DNA of 64,000 nt from Kineosporia aurantiaca JCM 3230 (GTDB taxonomy: Bacteria > Actinomycetota > Actinomycetes > Actinomycetales > Kineosporiaceae): contig JODP01000013.1 in the NCBI GenBank assembly GCA_000719025.1, positions 1 through 64,000 on the forward strand, given 5' to 3'. The translations under genes were made by a program, and so were the position numbers. The notes below the pieces were generated by a model that was given only the letters and a program-made list of their open reading frames with translations, was not told the DNA's origin and ran no database searches. Below, piece by piece: positions 16,067 through 24,838 of this stretch (the stretch's first letter is position 1; every line of letters starts with the position of its first letter).

Positions 16067-17260
16067 ATGCCCTCGTCATTGCCAGAGGACGCTTGTGGGC
16101 GGCCGTCACCGCGCCTGAGCCGCCGTTCCGTCCTGGCCGCCGTCGGAGGGATCGCCCTCACCGGCTTCGCCGCCTCCCCCGCCCAGGCGAACGCCTCGGC
16201 AGCCCAGGCGAACGCCTCGACCGCGCTGAGCATTCGCGGCGCCGACCTGTCGTTCCTGCCGCAACTGGAGGAGGCCGGGGTGCGCTACCGCAATCTGGCC
16301 GGGCGCGTCCTCCCGGCCGAGCGGATCATCGCCGACGCCGGGGCCAACCACCAGCGTATCCGGGTCTGGGTGAACCCACCGGCCGGATACACCGACAAGG
16401 CCCGGGCCCTCAACCTGGCCCGCCGGGCCAAGCGGGCCGGCCTGAAGATCGTTCTCGACCCGCACTTCTCGGACTTCTGGGCCGACCCCGGAAAGCAGCC
16501 GATCCCGGCCGGCTGGCCCACCGAGCTGGCCGGGCTGACCGCCAAGGTGCGGAGCTACGCCCGGGACCTGGTCCGGGAGTTCGCCGCCCAGGGCACCCCG
16601 GTGGACATCTTCCAGATGGGCAACGAGATCACCGCCGGCATCCTCTGGCCGGCCGGTCAGCTCTACCCGGCGGACGGCACCCAGCACTGGAGCGAGTTCG
16701 CCACCCTGCTCAAGGCCGGGATCGCCGGGGCCCGGGAGGGCGCCGGCCGGCATCCACTGAAGGTGATGCTGCACATCGACAAGGGTGGCAAGCTCGACGA
16801 CACCCGCTGGTTCTTCGACAACATCACCGCCCAGCAGGTGCCTTTCGACATCATCGGTCAGTCCTACTACCCGATGTGGCACGGCTCCCTGGCCGACCTC
16901 CAGGCCAACCTGACCGATTCGGTGGCCCGGTACGGTAAACCGGTGCTCCTGGCCGAGATCAGCTACCCGTGGACGTTCGAGGACGGCGACGGCCGGGGCA
17001 ACATCGTCACCAAGGACGCGGTGCTGCCGGACATCGACCGGTTCCCGGTGACCCCGGCCGGGCAGGCCGCCTTCTACGAGGCGGTGCGCAAGGTGCTGGC
17101 CGGGATCCCCGGCGGCAAGGGCCTGGGCTTCCTGGTCTGGGAACCGGAGTGGATTCCCGGCGTCGGCTGGGAGCCCGGGGCCGAGGCGTCGAACGACAAC
17201 CTCACCCAGTTCGACTTCACCGGCCGGGCCCTCCCCTCGATCCGGGCCTACCGGCGCTGA
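16067..17260 (+). CDS. GH53 endo-beta-1,4-galactanase, Tat-exported paralogue
   Basis: A 397-residue second GH53 enzyme. ATG 16067 follows AGGAGG. The N-terminus carries a twin-arginine signal (RLSRRSVLAAVGGIALTGF) instead of a Sec signal, then a small AQANAS duplication. The barrel has RIRVWVNPP, HFSDFWADPGKQ, acid/base Glu near 187 in QMGNEIT and nucleophile Glu near 297 in LLAEISYP. Export folded through Tat, alongside a Sec paralogue, suggests different maturation or different galactan chain lengths. It is controlled by the same palindrome as its paralogue. The last 44 bp overlap the convergent ATPase gene. Confidence 0.94.
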   Translation: MPSSLPEDACGRPSPRLSRRSVLAAVGGIALTGFAASPAQANASAAQANASTALSIRGADLSFLPQLEEAGVRYRNLAGRVLPAERIIADAGANHQRIRVWVNPPAGYTDKARALNLARRAKRAGLKIVLDPHFSDFWADPGKQPIPAGWPTELAGLTAKVRSYARDLVREFAAQGTPVDIFQMGNEITAGILWPAGQLYPADGTQHWSEFATLLKAGIAGAREGAGRHPLKVMLHIDKGGKLDDTRWFFDNITAQQVPFDIIGQSYYPMWHGSLADLQANLTDSVARYGKPVLLAEISYPWTFEDGDGRGNIVTKDAVLPDIDRFPVTPAGQAAFYEAVRKVLAGIPGGKGLGFLVWEPEWIPGVGWEPGAEASNDNLTQFDFTGRALPSIRAYRR

Positions 17261-19145
17261 TCTCCAGATCCCACGACCAGGCCACGATCCGGGAGACCGC
17301 CTGATCCCGATGACGCCGAAAGGTGTTGAAGGACAGATGGAGTTCCTCGGCAACCCGTTCCTGGGTCGTGGTCGGGTGCAGGAAGGTACGTTCGACCAGG
17401 TTCTTCAGGTCCGGAGGTAAGGGCGCCGCGGCGAACAGCGCGGCGAGCGTCCGGTACCGCTCCAGGACCCGGGAGCGCAGCAGGGGATTCCCGGCCAGAC
17501 GGTCCGGCCGGTGCAGGTCGCGCAGGCCGGACCGAACGGCGACCGCGAAGTCGTTCTGCGACAGCACCACCCGGTCCTCGGCACCGGCCGCAGAGCCGCT
17601 GGTGTGGCGCCCGTGCATCCACCTCAGCCATTCCTCCGGATCCCGGCGCCGCCAGTCGTGGGCGAAGACCGGGGGCGCCGGCTCCCCCACCGGCCAGAAG
17701 TCCAGGTTGGCCATGGTCGGGCCCCACAGCTCCGCGTCGACGTAGGCCGCGACCAGCGTCACGCCCGGGGTCGGGCCGGTCAGGCCGTCCAGGACCTGAC
17801 AAGCGGCGAACAGCGTCGCGGACGGGGACGACTGCTGACCGTGCTCCCCGTCGAGGAAGAACCGCCAGACCCGTACGCCCTCACCCGCCCGGGGCGCGAG
17901 CCGCCCCATCCGGTCCACTTCCGGGTCCACGCCGAGGTCCGCCTCGGTCAGATCGAAACCGAGCGCGTAGCCTCGGGGTTCGCCGGAGGGAGCCCGGAAC
18001 ACCCGGAACGCCTCCGGCCGGCGATCCAGCCAGATCTCCACCGTGCGGGCCGGTTGCGCCCCGTGCCAGGTCCTGGTCATGGCGAGGATCGGTGCCCGGT
18101 CGCTCTCCCGGAGATCGTCGACGAACGCCTGGAGCGTCGGGGACGGGGCGGTGCAGCTCTCCGACCGCGAGCGGGCCGCGCCCAGCACGATCGAGTCCAC
18201 CACCATCCGAAGGCGTTCCCCCTCATCGGTCGTGGCGAGCAACTGCTCCAGCCGGGCCTCGGCCAGCCGGCGATCCAGCTCGGCGTACCGCTGCGGGTCA
18301 CGCCAGCGCAGGTCCGCATCGAGGGCGTCGCGGATCACGTCGTGGGGGTACAGCCCGTACGGCCCTTCGGCCACGAAAGGCAGGGCCCGCAGCCAGGTGA
18401 ACAGCTCGCTCGCCGGATCCTCCAGCACTGACCGCAGCAGGCCCTCGGTGGTGACGGGTACATGGGCGCACACCTCCAGCGCGGCCCGGTGACGCTCCGT
18501 CGGCACGGCCTCGACCGTCTGCGCCAGCAGGGCGGCCACCACGTCCGGAACGGCCTCCAGAGAAACCGGTTCCAGCCCCCGTCGCACCGCGTCGACGAGC
18601 ATCGAGAGGGTCAGCGGATGCCCGTGGCTGGTGCGCAGCAGCGCCTCGTCGGCCATCCCCTGGACGGCCAGGTACGAACGTCCCTCATCGGGTGACAGGT
18701 TCCCGAGCACCACCTCCTGCATCAGGGGCCGCCAGGCCGGGTCGGCCCGCCAGCGCGGGCCCGGGGGGTGCCGTCCGGTGATCACCACCATCACGTCCTC
18801 CGGCAGGGAGGGCAGGTACTCCTCGCGCACCCAGTCGTCGATGGGGGCCAGGAGTTCGTAGGTGTCGATCAGCAGCAGAGGACGCCGGTGGCCGGCCAGC
18901 GAGGGGAACGCGTCCGGGCTGAGCCGCAGGTGCCGGGCGTCGATCCGGACCGGCGAACGGCCCGTCTCCTGGCCGAGGGCGGCGAACTGGGCCAGCAGGG
19001 CGCTCTTGCCGATCCCGCCTGGGCCGTGCACGAAGATCACCCCGGGAGCGGACCGTGCGGAGAGGGCCGCCCGGAAGAGCGCCAGTTCGGCGGACCGCCC
19101 CACGAACGAACGGCGCCGTACCTCTCCCAGCCGGTCCTTCAGCAT
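17217..19145 (-). CDS. STAND-like ATPase with middle acyltransferase-like region and C-terminal HTH
   Basis: A 642-residue multidomain regulator. Walker A GPGGIGKSALL (Lys near 47), Walker B LLLIDTYE (Asp near 94) and a sensor motif ITGRHPP define a STAND/NTPase core of about 330 residues. Residues about 360-510 (VEIWLDRRPEAFRVFRAPSG onward) look like a GNAT-type fold. The end has a winged-helix or sigma-4-like HTH (TTQERVAEELHLSFNTFRRHRDQA). It may be an ATP-gated transcription factor. ATG 19145 is used, but GTG 19151 has TAGCCT 7 nt upstream and could be a leaderless start. The 3' end overlaps GH53 by 44 bp, so the last 15 residues are antisense to it. Confidence 0.75.
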   Translation of the reverse strand: MLKDRLGEVRRRSFVGRSAELALFRAALSARSAPGVIFVHGPGGIGKSALLAQFAALGQETGRSPVRIDARHLRLSPDAFPSLAGHRRPLLLIDTYELLAPIDDWVREEYLPSLPEDVMVVITGRHPPGPRWRADPAWRPLMQEVVLGNLSPDEGRSYLAVQGMADEALLRTSHGHPLTLSMLVDAVRRGLEPVSLEAVPDVVAALLAQTVEAVPTERHRAALEVCAHVPVTTEGLLRSVLEDPASELFTWLRALPFVAEGPYGLYPHDVIRDALDADLRWRDPQRYAELDRRLAEARLEQLLATTDEGERLRMVVDSIVLGAARSRSESCTAPSPTLQAFVDDLRESDRAPILAMTRTWHGAQPARTVEIWLDRRPEAFRVFRAPSGEPRGYALGFDLTEADLGVDPEVDRMGRLAPRAGEGVRVWRFFLDGEHGQQSSPSATLFAACQVLDGLTGPTPGVTLVAAYVDAELWGPTMANLDFWPVGEPAPPVFAHDWRRRDPEEWLRWMHGRHTSGSAAGAEDRVVLSQNDFAVAVRSGLRDLHRPDRLAGNPLLRSRVLERYRTLAALFAAAPLPPDLKNLVERTFLHPTTTQERVAEELHLSFNTFRRHRDQAVSRIVAWSWDLEISAGRPGSRGGPGR

Positions 19146-19223
19146 CGCCACGGGCTCCAGGCTAGGACAAGTGCGCAATTTTCCGCATCGAGGCGGCCGC
19201 GGCCCCGTGCCTAGAGTCGGCCC

Positions 19224-20393
19224 GTGCCCATGATCGAGCCTTTCCCCATTCACATTCCCGCCGCCGAACTGGCCGCCCTGCGGGCCCGACTGGCCGGAAC
19301 CCGGCTGCCCGACCGGGAAACCGTGCCGGACGCCGGTCAGGGCCTCGAACTGGATCACCTCACCGCCCTGCTGAAGGCCTGGGACGCCCACGACTGGCCC
19401 GCGCTGGAGGAGCGGTGGAACGCGATCGGGCACTTCCGGGCCGAACTCGACGGTCTGCACATCGCCTTCTGGCACGTCCGCTCCCCCGAGCCGGACGCGA
19501 TCCCGCTGATCCTCACCCACGGCTGGCCCGGCTCGGTCCTGGAGTTCGAGTCCCTGATCGGCCCACTGACCGACCCGGTGGCCCACGGCGGATCCGCCGC
19601 CGACGCGTTCCACCTCGTCGTCCCCGCCCTGCCGGGATTCGGTTTCAGCGAGCGACCGACCGAAACCGGCTGGCATCCGGGCCGGACCGCGCGGGCCTGG
19701 GCCGAGCTCATGTCCGCCCTGGGCTACCGGCGGTTCGTGGCGCACGGCGGGGACTGGGGCGCCTTCGTCAGCACCGAACTGGCCCGGCTGGAGCCCGAAC
19801 GCGTACTCGCCCTGCACCTCACCATGCCGATCGCCTCTCCCCTGCCCGAGGATCGGGCCTCGGCCGACGCGACGGAAGCGGCCAAGATCCAGCAGCGCGA
19901 CACCTTCCTCTACGGCGCCGGAACTCACGCCATCGTGCAGGGGGCCCGGCCGCAGACCCTGGGCTACTCCCTGGTCGATTCGCCGGCCGGTCTGGCCGCG
20001 TGGCTCGGGGAAAGACTGAACGCCTTCGCTGACACCCGCCCCGAAGCCGGTGGTGGAGTGCCCCTTTCCCGTCAGGTCGACAACATCGCCCTGTACTGGT
20101 TCACCCAGACCGGCGCCTCCAGCGTCCGTTGGTACTGGGATGCCCAGCGATGGACGCCCAACACGGCTGAGGCGCAGAACCTCCAGTCCGTGGACGTCCC
20201 CACGTACTGCACGCTTTTCCCGGGGGAACCGTATCCGGTGCTCCGCCGCTGGGCCGAGCGTCGCTACCGGAACATCCTCTCCTGGAACGAGATCGACCGC
20301 GGCGGCCATTTCGCCGGTTGGGAACAGCCGGAGATCCTGCTCTGCGAGATCAGGGACGCTTTCCGGTCGGCCCGGACGACGCTGCGGGGCTGA
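19224..20393 (+). CDS. Epoxide hydrolase (EHN family, alpha/beta hydrolase)
   Basis: A 389-residue alpha/beta hydrolase that opens epoxides to diols. It has the N-terminal epoxide-hydrolase cap segment (about residues 5-110), the oxyanion motif HGWPGS near 100, the nucleophile Asp in GGDWG near 180 and the catalytic His in GGHFAGWEQP near 365. Length and domain order match microsomal-type bacterial epoxide hydrolases. The start is GTG 19224 or ATG 19230. TAGAGT ends 6 nt before GTG 19224, so the transcript may be leaderless. Physiological substrate unknown. It overlaps the convergent AraC gene by 44 bp. Confidence 0.9.
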   Translation: MPMIEPFPIHIPAAELAALRARLAGTRLPDRETVPDAGQGLELDHLTALLKAWDAHDWPALEERWNAIGHFRAELDGLHIAFWHVRSPEPDAIPLILTHGWPGSVLEFESLIGPLTDPVAHGGSAADAFHLVVPALPGFGFSERPTETGWHPGRTARAWAELMSALGYRRFVAHGGDWGAFVSTELARLEPERVLALHLTMPIASPLPEDRASADATEAAKIQQRDTFLYGAGTHAIVQGARPQTLGYSLVDSPAGLAAWLGERLNAFADTRPEAGGGVPLSRQVDNIALYWFTQTGASSVRWYWDAQRWTPNTAEAQNLQSVDVPTYCTLFPGEPYPVLRRWAERRYRNILSWNEIDRGGHFAGWEQPEILLCEIRDAFRSARTTLRG

Positions 20394-20709
20394 AGATCCA
20401 CCGAGACGGGCGTACTCCGGTCTCGCGCACGAACACCGCGGAGAAGTGCGAGGAGCTGGAGAAGCCGCAACGTCGGGCCGTTTCGGCCACGGTGACCCCC
20501 GATTCGAGCAGCCGCTGAGCCTGGGCGAGGCGCATCCGGACCAGCCGCCGGTGCGGGGTCTCCCCCACCGCCCGCCGGAACATCCGCAGGAAATGGTAGG
20601 GGCTCAGCCGCACCTCGGCGGCCAGGTCGGTCACGGTCAGTGGCTCGCCGAGCCGTTCGGTCATCGTCCGGACGGCCCGGCGGATCAGGGGATCGAGATT
20701 TTCCGACAC
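20350..20709 (-). CDS. Small AraC-family HTH protein
   Basis: A 119-residue protein that is almost only the AraC DNA-binding domain: two helix-turn-helix units with LTVTDLAAEVRLSPYHFLRMF and VAETARRCGFSSSSHFSAVF, ending GVRPSRWI. There is no effector domain, so it resembles MarA/SoxS-size activators. GTG 20709 is chosen because the longer start at 20742 would lie inside the hairpin at 20731-20765; its ribosome site is weak. It overlaps the epoxide hydrolase 3' end by 44 bp. Targets unknown. Confidence 0.75.
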   Translation of the reverse strand: MSENLDPLIRRAVRTMTERLGEPLTVTDLAAEVRLSPYHFLRMFRRAVGETPHRRLVRMRLAQAQRLLESGVTVAETARRCGFSSSSHFSAVFVRETGVRPSRWIFSPAASSGPTGKRP

Positions 20710-20730
20710 GCTCCAGCGTCGGCGGCCGCC

Positions 20731-20765
20731 CCGGACGGGCACCAGATCACCAGGTGCCCGTCCGG
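20731..20765. terminator. Strong hairpin after the DHA2 MFS gene
   Basis: Perfect 13-bp arms CCGGACGGGCACC / GGTGCCCGTCCGG with a 9-nt loop, 31 bp beyond the MFS stop on the minus strand. A short direct repeat (tgcccagaaa twice, 20767-20786) lies between. It separates the pump gene from the AraC gene. Confidence 0.8.
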
Positions 20766-20796
20766 TGCCCAGAAATGCCCAGAAATGGGTCGGAAC

Positions 20797-22269
20797 TCAG
20801 GCCAGCCCGGCCGACTCGACCTCGGCCTCCGCCTCGACCTCGGTCCTTTCCGGCTCGGGCAGAGGCTGGGGGCGACCCGGCAGGAGCAGGCCGAGCGGGA
20901 TTGCGGCCACCGTGAAGCCGACCGACCACCAGAACGCGTTGCCGAACGCGTCGGCCGTGGCGGTCGGGGTGTGCGCATCGGCGACGAAGTGCTGGAGGAC
21001 GACGGCCAGGACGGCGGTGCCCACCGAACCACCGAGCAGCATGGTCACCCGGGAAATGATGCTGGCGTGCGGGATCTCCTCGCGGGCCAGCCCGATGTAG
21101 GCCGCGCTGTTCAGGGGGGTGGTGGCCGCCGCCATCCCGGCCCCCCGGACCAGGAGGGCCGCCAGGAGCAGAACCTTGCTGGTGTCCGCGGTGACGAAGG
21201 CGAACGGCACGGTGGCCACGGCCACCACGGTGAAGCCGGTCAGGGCGACCACCCGGGGCCCGAACCGGTCGGTGGCGCGGCCGACGACGGTCCGGGACAG
21301 CAGGGTGCCGACGCCCTGCGGAATCAGGAGCAGACCGGCCCCCAGCGCGTCCTCGCCCCGGGCCTGCTGCCAGTACAGCGGCAGGAGCAGCATCGCACCG
21401 AAAAGCGTCACTCCGGCCAGGAAGCCGAGCGTGGAGGCGGAGGCCAGCGAGCGGTTGCGGAGCAGCTTGAGGTTGATCAGCGCCGAGGCGGAGCGCGGCA
21501 GGGCCCAGGCCACGAAGGCGGCCACCAGGGCCAGGCCGGCGATCACCGGGACCAGCACCCGGGCGCTGCGGAACCCGCCCGAACCCTCGACCTGGGAGAG
21601 GCCGTAGACCACGGCGGCGACGCCGGGTGAGACCAGCACCAGGCCGACCACGTCCAGGCGGGCCCGCCGGGTGGGCGGGTCGGCGGGCAGATTGCGGTGG
21701 GCCAGGTAGGCGCCGGCCACGCAGAACGGGACGTTGACCAGGAACAGCCAGCGCCAGCTGCCGACGCCGAGGATCAGCCCGCCGATCACCGGGCCGAGGA
21801 TCGGGCCGAGGGTGGCCGGCAGGGTGACCGTGGCCATGATCCGGCCCAGGTTGCGCCCGCCCGCGGCCTGCATGATCAGGGTGATCATCAGCGGCATCAT
21901 GATCCCGCCGCCGATCCCCTGGACCACCCGGAAGACGATCAGGCTGGTCACGTCCCAGGCCGTGGCGCAGAGCACGGAGCCGAGCAGGAAGATCCCGAGC
22001 GCCAGGATCCACAGGCGCTTGCCGCCGATCGCGGTCTGGGCCCAGCCGGCCACCGGGATGGTCACGAACATCGCCAGCAGGTAGCCGGCGCTGATCCACT
22101 GCACCGTGCTGAGCGAGGCGTGCAGCTCGTGGGTCAGGTCGTTGAGGGCGACGCTGACGATGGTGGTGTCGAAGACCACCGCCATCGCGCCGACGATGAT
22201 GGTGAACGCCATCCGCCAGATCGCGGGATCGATCGCGTCCGGGGTGTCCTGCGCTGAACTGCTACTCAC
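20797..22269 (-). CDS. DHA2-family MFS drug efflux pump
   Basis: A 490-residue H+-coupled exporter with about 14 transmembrane segments (EmrB/QacA type). It shows the motif-C-like segment near VVQGIGGGIMMPL, the motif D1-like FDTTIVSVALNDL in the first helix and the GPILGPVIGG stretch typical of DHA2 pumps. GTG 22269 lies next to a TetR operator and is divergent from the TetR gene. Repression relieved by the exported compound is the expected logic. Substrate unknown. Confidence 0.92.
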   Translation of the reverse strand: MSSSSAQDTPDAIDPAIWRMAFTIIVGAMAVVFDTTIVSVALNDLTHELHASLSTVQWISAGYLLAMFVTIPVAGWAQTAIGGKRLWILALGIFLLGSVLCATAWDVTSLIVFRVVQGIGGGIMMPLMITLIMQAAGGRNLGRIMATVTLPATLGPILGPVIGGLILGVGSWRWLFLVNVPFCVAGAYLAHRNLPADPPTRRARLDVVGLVLVSPGVAAVVYGLSQVEGSGGFRSARVLVPVIAGLALVAAFVAWALPRSASALINLKLLRNRSLASASTLGFLAGVTLFGAMLLLPLYWQQARGEDALGAGLLLIPQGVGTLLSRTVVGRATDRFGPRVVALTGFTVVAVATVPFAFVTADTSKVLLLAALLVRGAGMAAATTPLNSAAYIGLAREEIPHASIISRVTMLLGGSVGTAVLAVVLQHFVADAHTPTATADAFGNAFWWSVGFTVAAIPLGLLLPGRPQPLPEPERTEVEAEAEVESAGLA

Positions 22270-22276
22270 GACGACC

Positions 22277-22303
22277 GCCTAAGATACAGAATGTGTCTTA
22301 GGC
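22277..22303. promoter_or_regulatory. TetR operator between MFS pump and its repressor
   Basis: 27-bp inverted repeat with arms GCCTAAGA(t/c)ACA on either side of a 3-nt centre, one mismatch per arm. It lies 8 bp from the MFS start. A weaker related site (cttaagatgc ... tttctaag, 22319-22343) sits before the TetR gene. Confidence 0.85.
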
Positions 22304-22358
22304 GAAGCTAGCCGGACGCCTTAAGATGCGCAAGTGTTTCTAAGTGAGGTGGAACGGG

Positions 22359-23015
22359 ATGGGTGAGCGCCGCCGCGGGGCCGAACTGGAGGACGCGTTG
22401 CTCCAGGCGGCTTGGGACGAACTGGTGGAGAACGGGTACGCCGCCCTCACCATGGACTCGGTCGCCGCTCGGGCCCGCACCAGCCGGCCGGTGCTCTACC
22501 GGCGCTGGCCCGACCGCCACGAGCTGGTCCGGGCCGCGGTGCGGCGGCAGGTCGAGGCGCACCGGCCGCAGCTGGCCGACACCGGATCGCTGCGTTCCGA
22601 CGTGCTGGCCGCCCTACGGCACGCCAACTCCACCAAGGCGGCCCTGGCCGTCACCCTGAACGTGCACCTGGCCAGCTTCTACCAGGAGACCGGGACCAGC
22701 CCGGCCGATCTGCGCAGCCTGCTGTCCGCCGATCGCCGCAACGTCGCCGACGTGCTGCTCAGCCGGGCGGCCGAGCGCGGTGAGGTGACCCTGGGCCGGG
22801 TCACCGAGCGGATGACCAAGCTGCCGTTCGACCTGATGCGGCAGGAGTTCACGATGACCCTGGCCGAGGTGCCGGACGAGGTGCTGGTGGAAATCGTCGA
22901 CACCCTGTACCTGCCGTTGCTGGAGGTGTTCGCCGACTACCGCCCCGCTGACCCGTCCGCCGGCCCCTCCGCCGATCGACCGAATGACGTCCGCCCCGGC
23001 CCTTTGCCAGAGTGA
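22359..23015 (+). CDS. TetR-family repressor of the adjacent MFS pump
   Basis: A 218-residue repressor. The N-terminal HTH (LTMDSVAARARTSRPVLYRRW) is followed by a TetR_C ligand domain with the LYLPLLEVF end. ATG 22359 has GAGGTGG upstream. The divergent pump and the palindrome between them point to local control. The C-terminal tail is Pro-rich and disordered. Confidence 0.9.
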   Translation: MGERRRGAELEDALLQAAWDELVENGYAALTMDSVAARARTSRPVLYRRWPDRHELVRAAVRRQVEAHRPQLADTGSLRSDVLAALRHANSTKAALAVTLNVHLASFYQETGTSPADLRSLLSADRRNVADVLLSRAAERGEVTLGRVTERMTKLPFDLMRQEFTMTLAEVPDEVLVEIVDTLYLPLLEVFADYRPADPSAGPSADRPNDVRPGPLPE

Positions 23016-23049
23016 CTGCGACGCACTGACAACGGGGGGACGACTCAGC

Positions 23050-23895
23050 GTGAAGGTCTATCTTTCGGTGGACATGGAGGGCGTGGCGGGAGTGGCGACC
23101 TTCGACCAGATCCTTCGCGGTGGCCACGGTTACCCACGCGCCCAGGAGCTGATGACCGAAGAGACGAACGCGGCGATCCGGGGAGCCTTCGAGGGCGGCG
23201 CCACCAGCGTGATCGTCAACGACTCGCACGGCACCATGGACAACCTGATCCACGACCGTCTCGACCCGCGGGCCCGGCTGGTGTTCGGCACCCCGAAGGC
23301 CCAGTGCATGGCCGAAGGGCTGACCGACGACTGCGATGTCGCCCTGTTCATCGGCTATCACGCCCCGGCCGGCGCCCCCGGGGTGCTCGCCCACACCTTC
23401 TCCTCGCACTTCGCCGAGGTCCGGGTCAACGGCGCGCAGGTCTCCGAGGCCGAGGTGAACGGTTTCTACGCGGCCTCTTTGGGGGTGCCGGTGGGCCTGG
23501 TGACCGGTGACGACGTGATCTCCGCGATCGCCGACAAGGCCTTCGCCGGGGTCGGCCTGGTCACGGTCAAGACCGCGCACGGCTTCTCCGCCGCCTCCTC
23601 GATCGCCCCGGCTCTGGCCCGCACCGAGATCCAGGCGGCCGCCGCGCAGGCGGTCAGCGAGTCGGCCGGTCTGACCCGCCCAACCCCGCCCGAGCTCTTC
23701 GAGATCGAGGTGGACCTGGCCTCACCGGTTGCGGCCGAACTCGTCGCCGGCATCCCCGGCTGCCACCGCACGGCCGATCGCACTGTGGCCATGACGGTAG
23801 CCAGCGCTGCCGAGATGATCGGCCTCATCACGGTTTTCTACGAGCTCGCGGCGGCCTCCGAGGCCCGCCGGGCGGTCATCTTCAACCGGCGCTGA
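23050..23895 (+). CDS. dppA: M55 D-aminopeptidase (DppA-like)
   Basis: A 281-residue zinc peptidase that removes N-terminal D-amino acids, such as D-Ala from dipeptides of wall turnover. Numbered from GTG 23050, the residues expected from B. subtilis DppA fall in place: D8 and E10 (VDMEG), H60 (NDSHGT), H104 (GYHAPAG), H115 (LAHTF) and E133 (VSEAEV). This match supports the chosen start. No signal peptide is present, so it is cytosolic. It lies 34 bp after the TetR gene and could share its transcript, although no functional link is obvious. Confidence 0.92.
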   Translation: MKVYLSVDMEGVAGVATFDQILRGGHGYPRAQELMTEETNAAIRGAFEGGATSVIVNDSHGTMDNLIHDRLDPRARLVFGTPKAQCMAEGLTDDCDVALFIGYHAPAGAPGVLAHTFSSHFAEVRVNGAQVSEAEVNGFYAASLGVPVGLVTGDDVISAIADKAFAGVGLVTVKTAHGFSAASSIAPALARTEIQAAAAQAVSESAGLTRPTPPELFEIEVDLASPVAAELVAGIPGCHRTADRTVAMTVASAAEMIGLITVFYELAAASEARRAVIFNRR

Positions 23896-23921
23896 CACGC
23901 GAAGCCCTCTGCGGATGCGGG

Positions 23922-24779
23922 TCAGGCCACGTCGGCCGGGAAGGTCGCGGGGTACGGCTCCGCGAAGTCGGCTGAGCGACTGACCTTCTCCCAAGCAGTC
24001 GCCTCGGCGATCTGCCGCTGGGAGTAGGCCAGGGACATCTCCACCGCGTTCACCCCAAGAGGCAGGTGGGTGGGCGGGTTCTCCCGGTGCGCGGCCTGGA
24101 CGATGATCTCCGCCGCCCGGTCCGGGTCGCCGGCCGAACCCGCGTCGTTCTGCCGGATCCGGGCGTTCATCGCGCCCACGGTCGACTCGTACTCAGCGGG
24201 CACGTCGTGCACGGTCATCGAGGCACCGGCCCAGTCGGTGCGGAACCCGCTGGGCTCGATCACCATGACCTTCACGCCGAACGGCGCGGTCTCGACCGCG
24301 AGCACCCGGCTGAACCCGTCGACGGCGAACTTGGCCGCCTGGTAGCTGGCGATGCCCGGTGAGCCACCGACCCGGCCGCCGACCGACGAGAACTGGACGA
24401 TCAGGCCCCCGCCCTGCTCGCGCAGCAGCGGGACGGCGGCCTTGCTGACGTTGTAGACGCCCCAGAAGTTGGTCTCGAACTGGGCGCGGAAGTCCTGCTC
24501 GGTGGCGGACTCGATGGCCGCGACATTGGCGTAACCGGCGTTGTTGACGATCACGTCGAGTCGGCCGAACCGCTCGGTCCCCTGCTGCAGGGCCCGCTCG
24601 ACCGCGCCCGGATCGGTCACGTCCAGGGCCACGGCCAGCAGGTTCGGGTGGTCGAGAGCGGCCAGGACCTCGGGCCGGCGGGCGGTGGCGACCACCTGGT
24701 CACCGGCCGCCAGGGCGGCGACGACGAGGGAGCGGCCGAAGCCGCGGGAGGAGCCGGTGATGAACCATGTCTTCTGCAT
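23922..24779 (-). CDS. SDR-family oxidoreductase
   Basis: A 285-residue classical short-chain dehydrogenase. It has the NAD(P) motif TGSSRGFG near residue 8, NNAGYAN near 87, and the catalytic Ser in FSSVGGRVGG with YQAAK about 13 residues on. It resembles actinobacterial oxidoreductases that are divergent from a TetR gene. The start (24779) is close to a minus-strand TACTAA box 5 nt upstream. The operator at 24797-24817 lies 18 bp before it. Substrate unknown. Confidence 0.9.
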   Translation of the reverse strand: MQKTWFITGSSRGFGRSLVVAALAAGDQVVATARRPEVLAALDHPNLLAVALDVTDPGAVERALQQGTERFGRLDVIVNNAGYANVAAIESATEQDFRAQFETNFWGVYNVSKAAVPLLREQGGGLIVQFSSVGGRVGGSPGIASYQAAKFAVDGFSRVLAVETAPFGVKVMVIEPSGFRTDWAGASMTVHDVPAEYESTVGAMNARIRQNDAGSAGDPDRAAEIIVQAAHRENPPTHLPLGVNAVEMSLAYSQRQIAEATAWEKVSRSADFAEPYPATFPADVA

Positions 24780-24796
24780 GCCAGTTAGTAAAACAC

Positions 24797-24817
24797 CGTT
24801 GCGTTAATAACGCAACG
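24797..24817. promoter_or_regulatory. Perfect TetR operator between SDR and TetR genes
   Basis: 21-bp palindrome: arms CGTTGCGTTA and TAACGCAACG around a single central base. It lies 17-18 bp from the SDR start and 21 bp from the TetR start, covering both promoters. Confidence 0.9.
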
Positions 24818-24838
24818 ATGTCTTGTTATGATCGGGGC

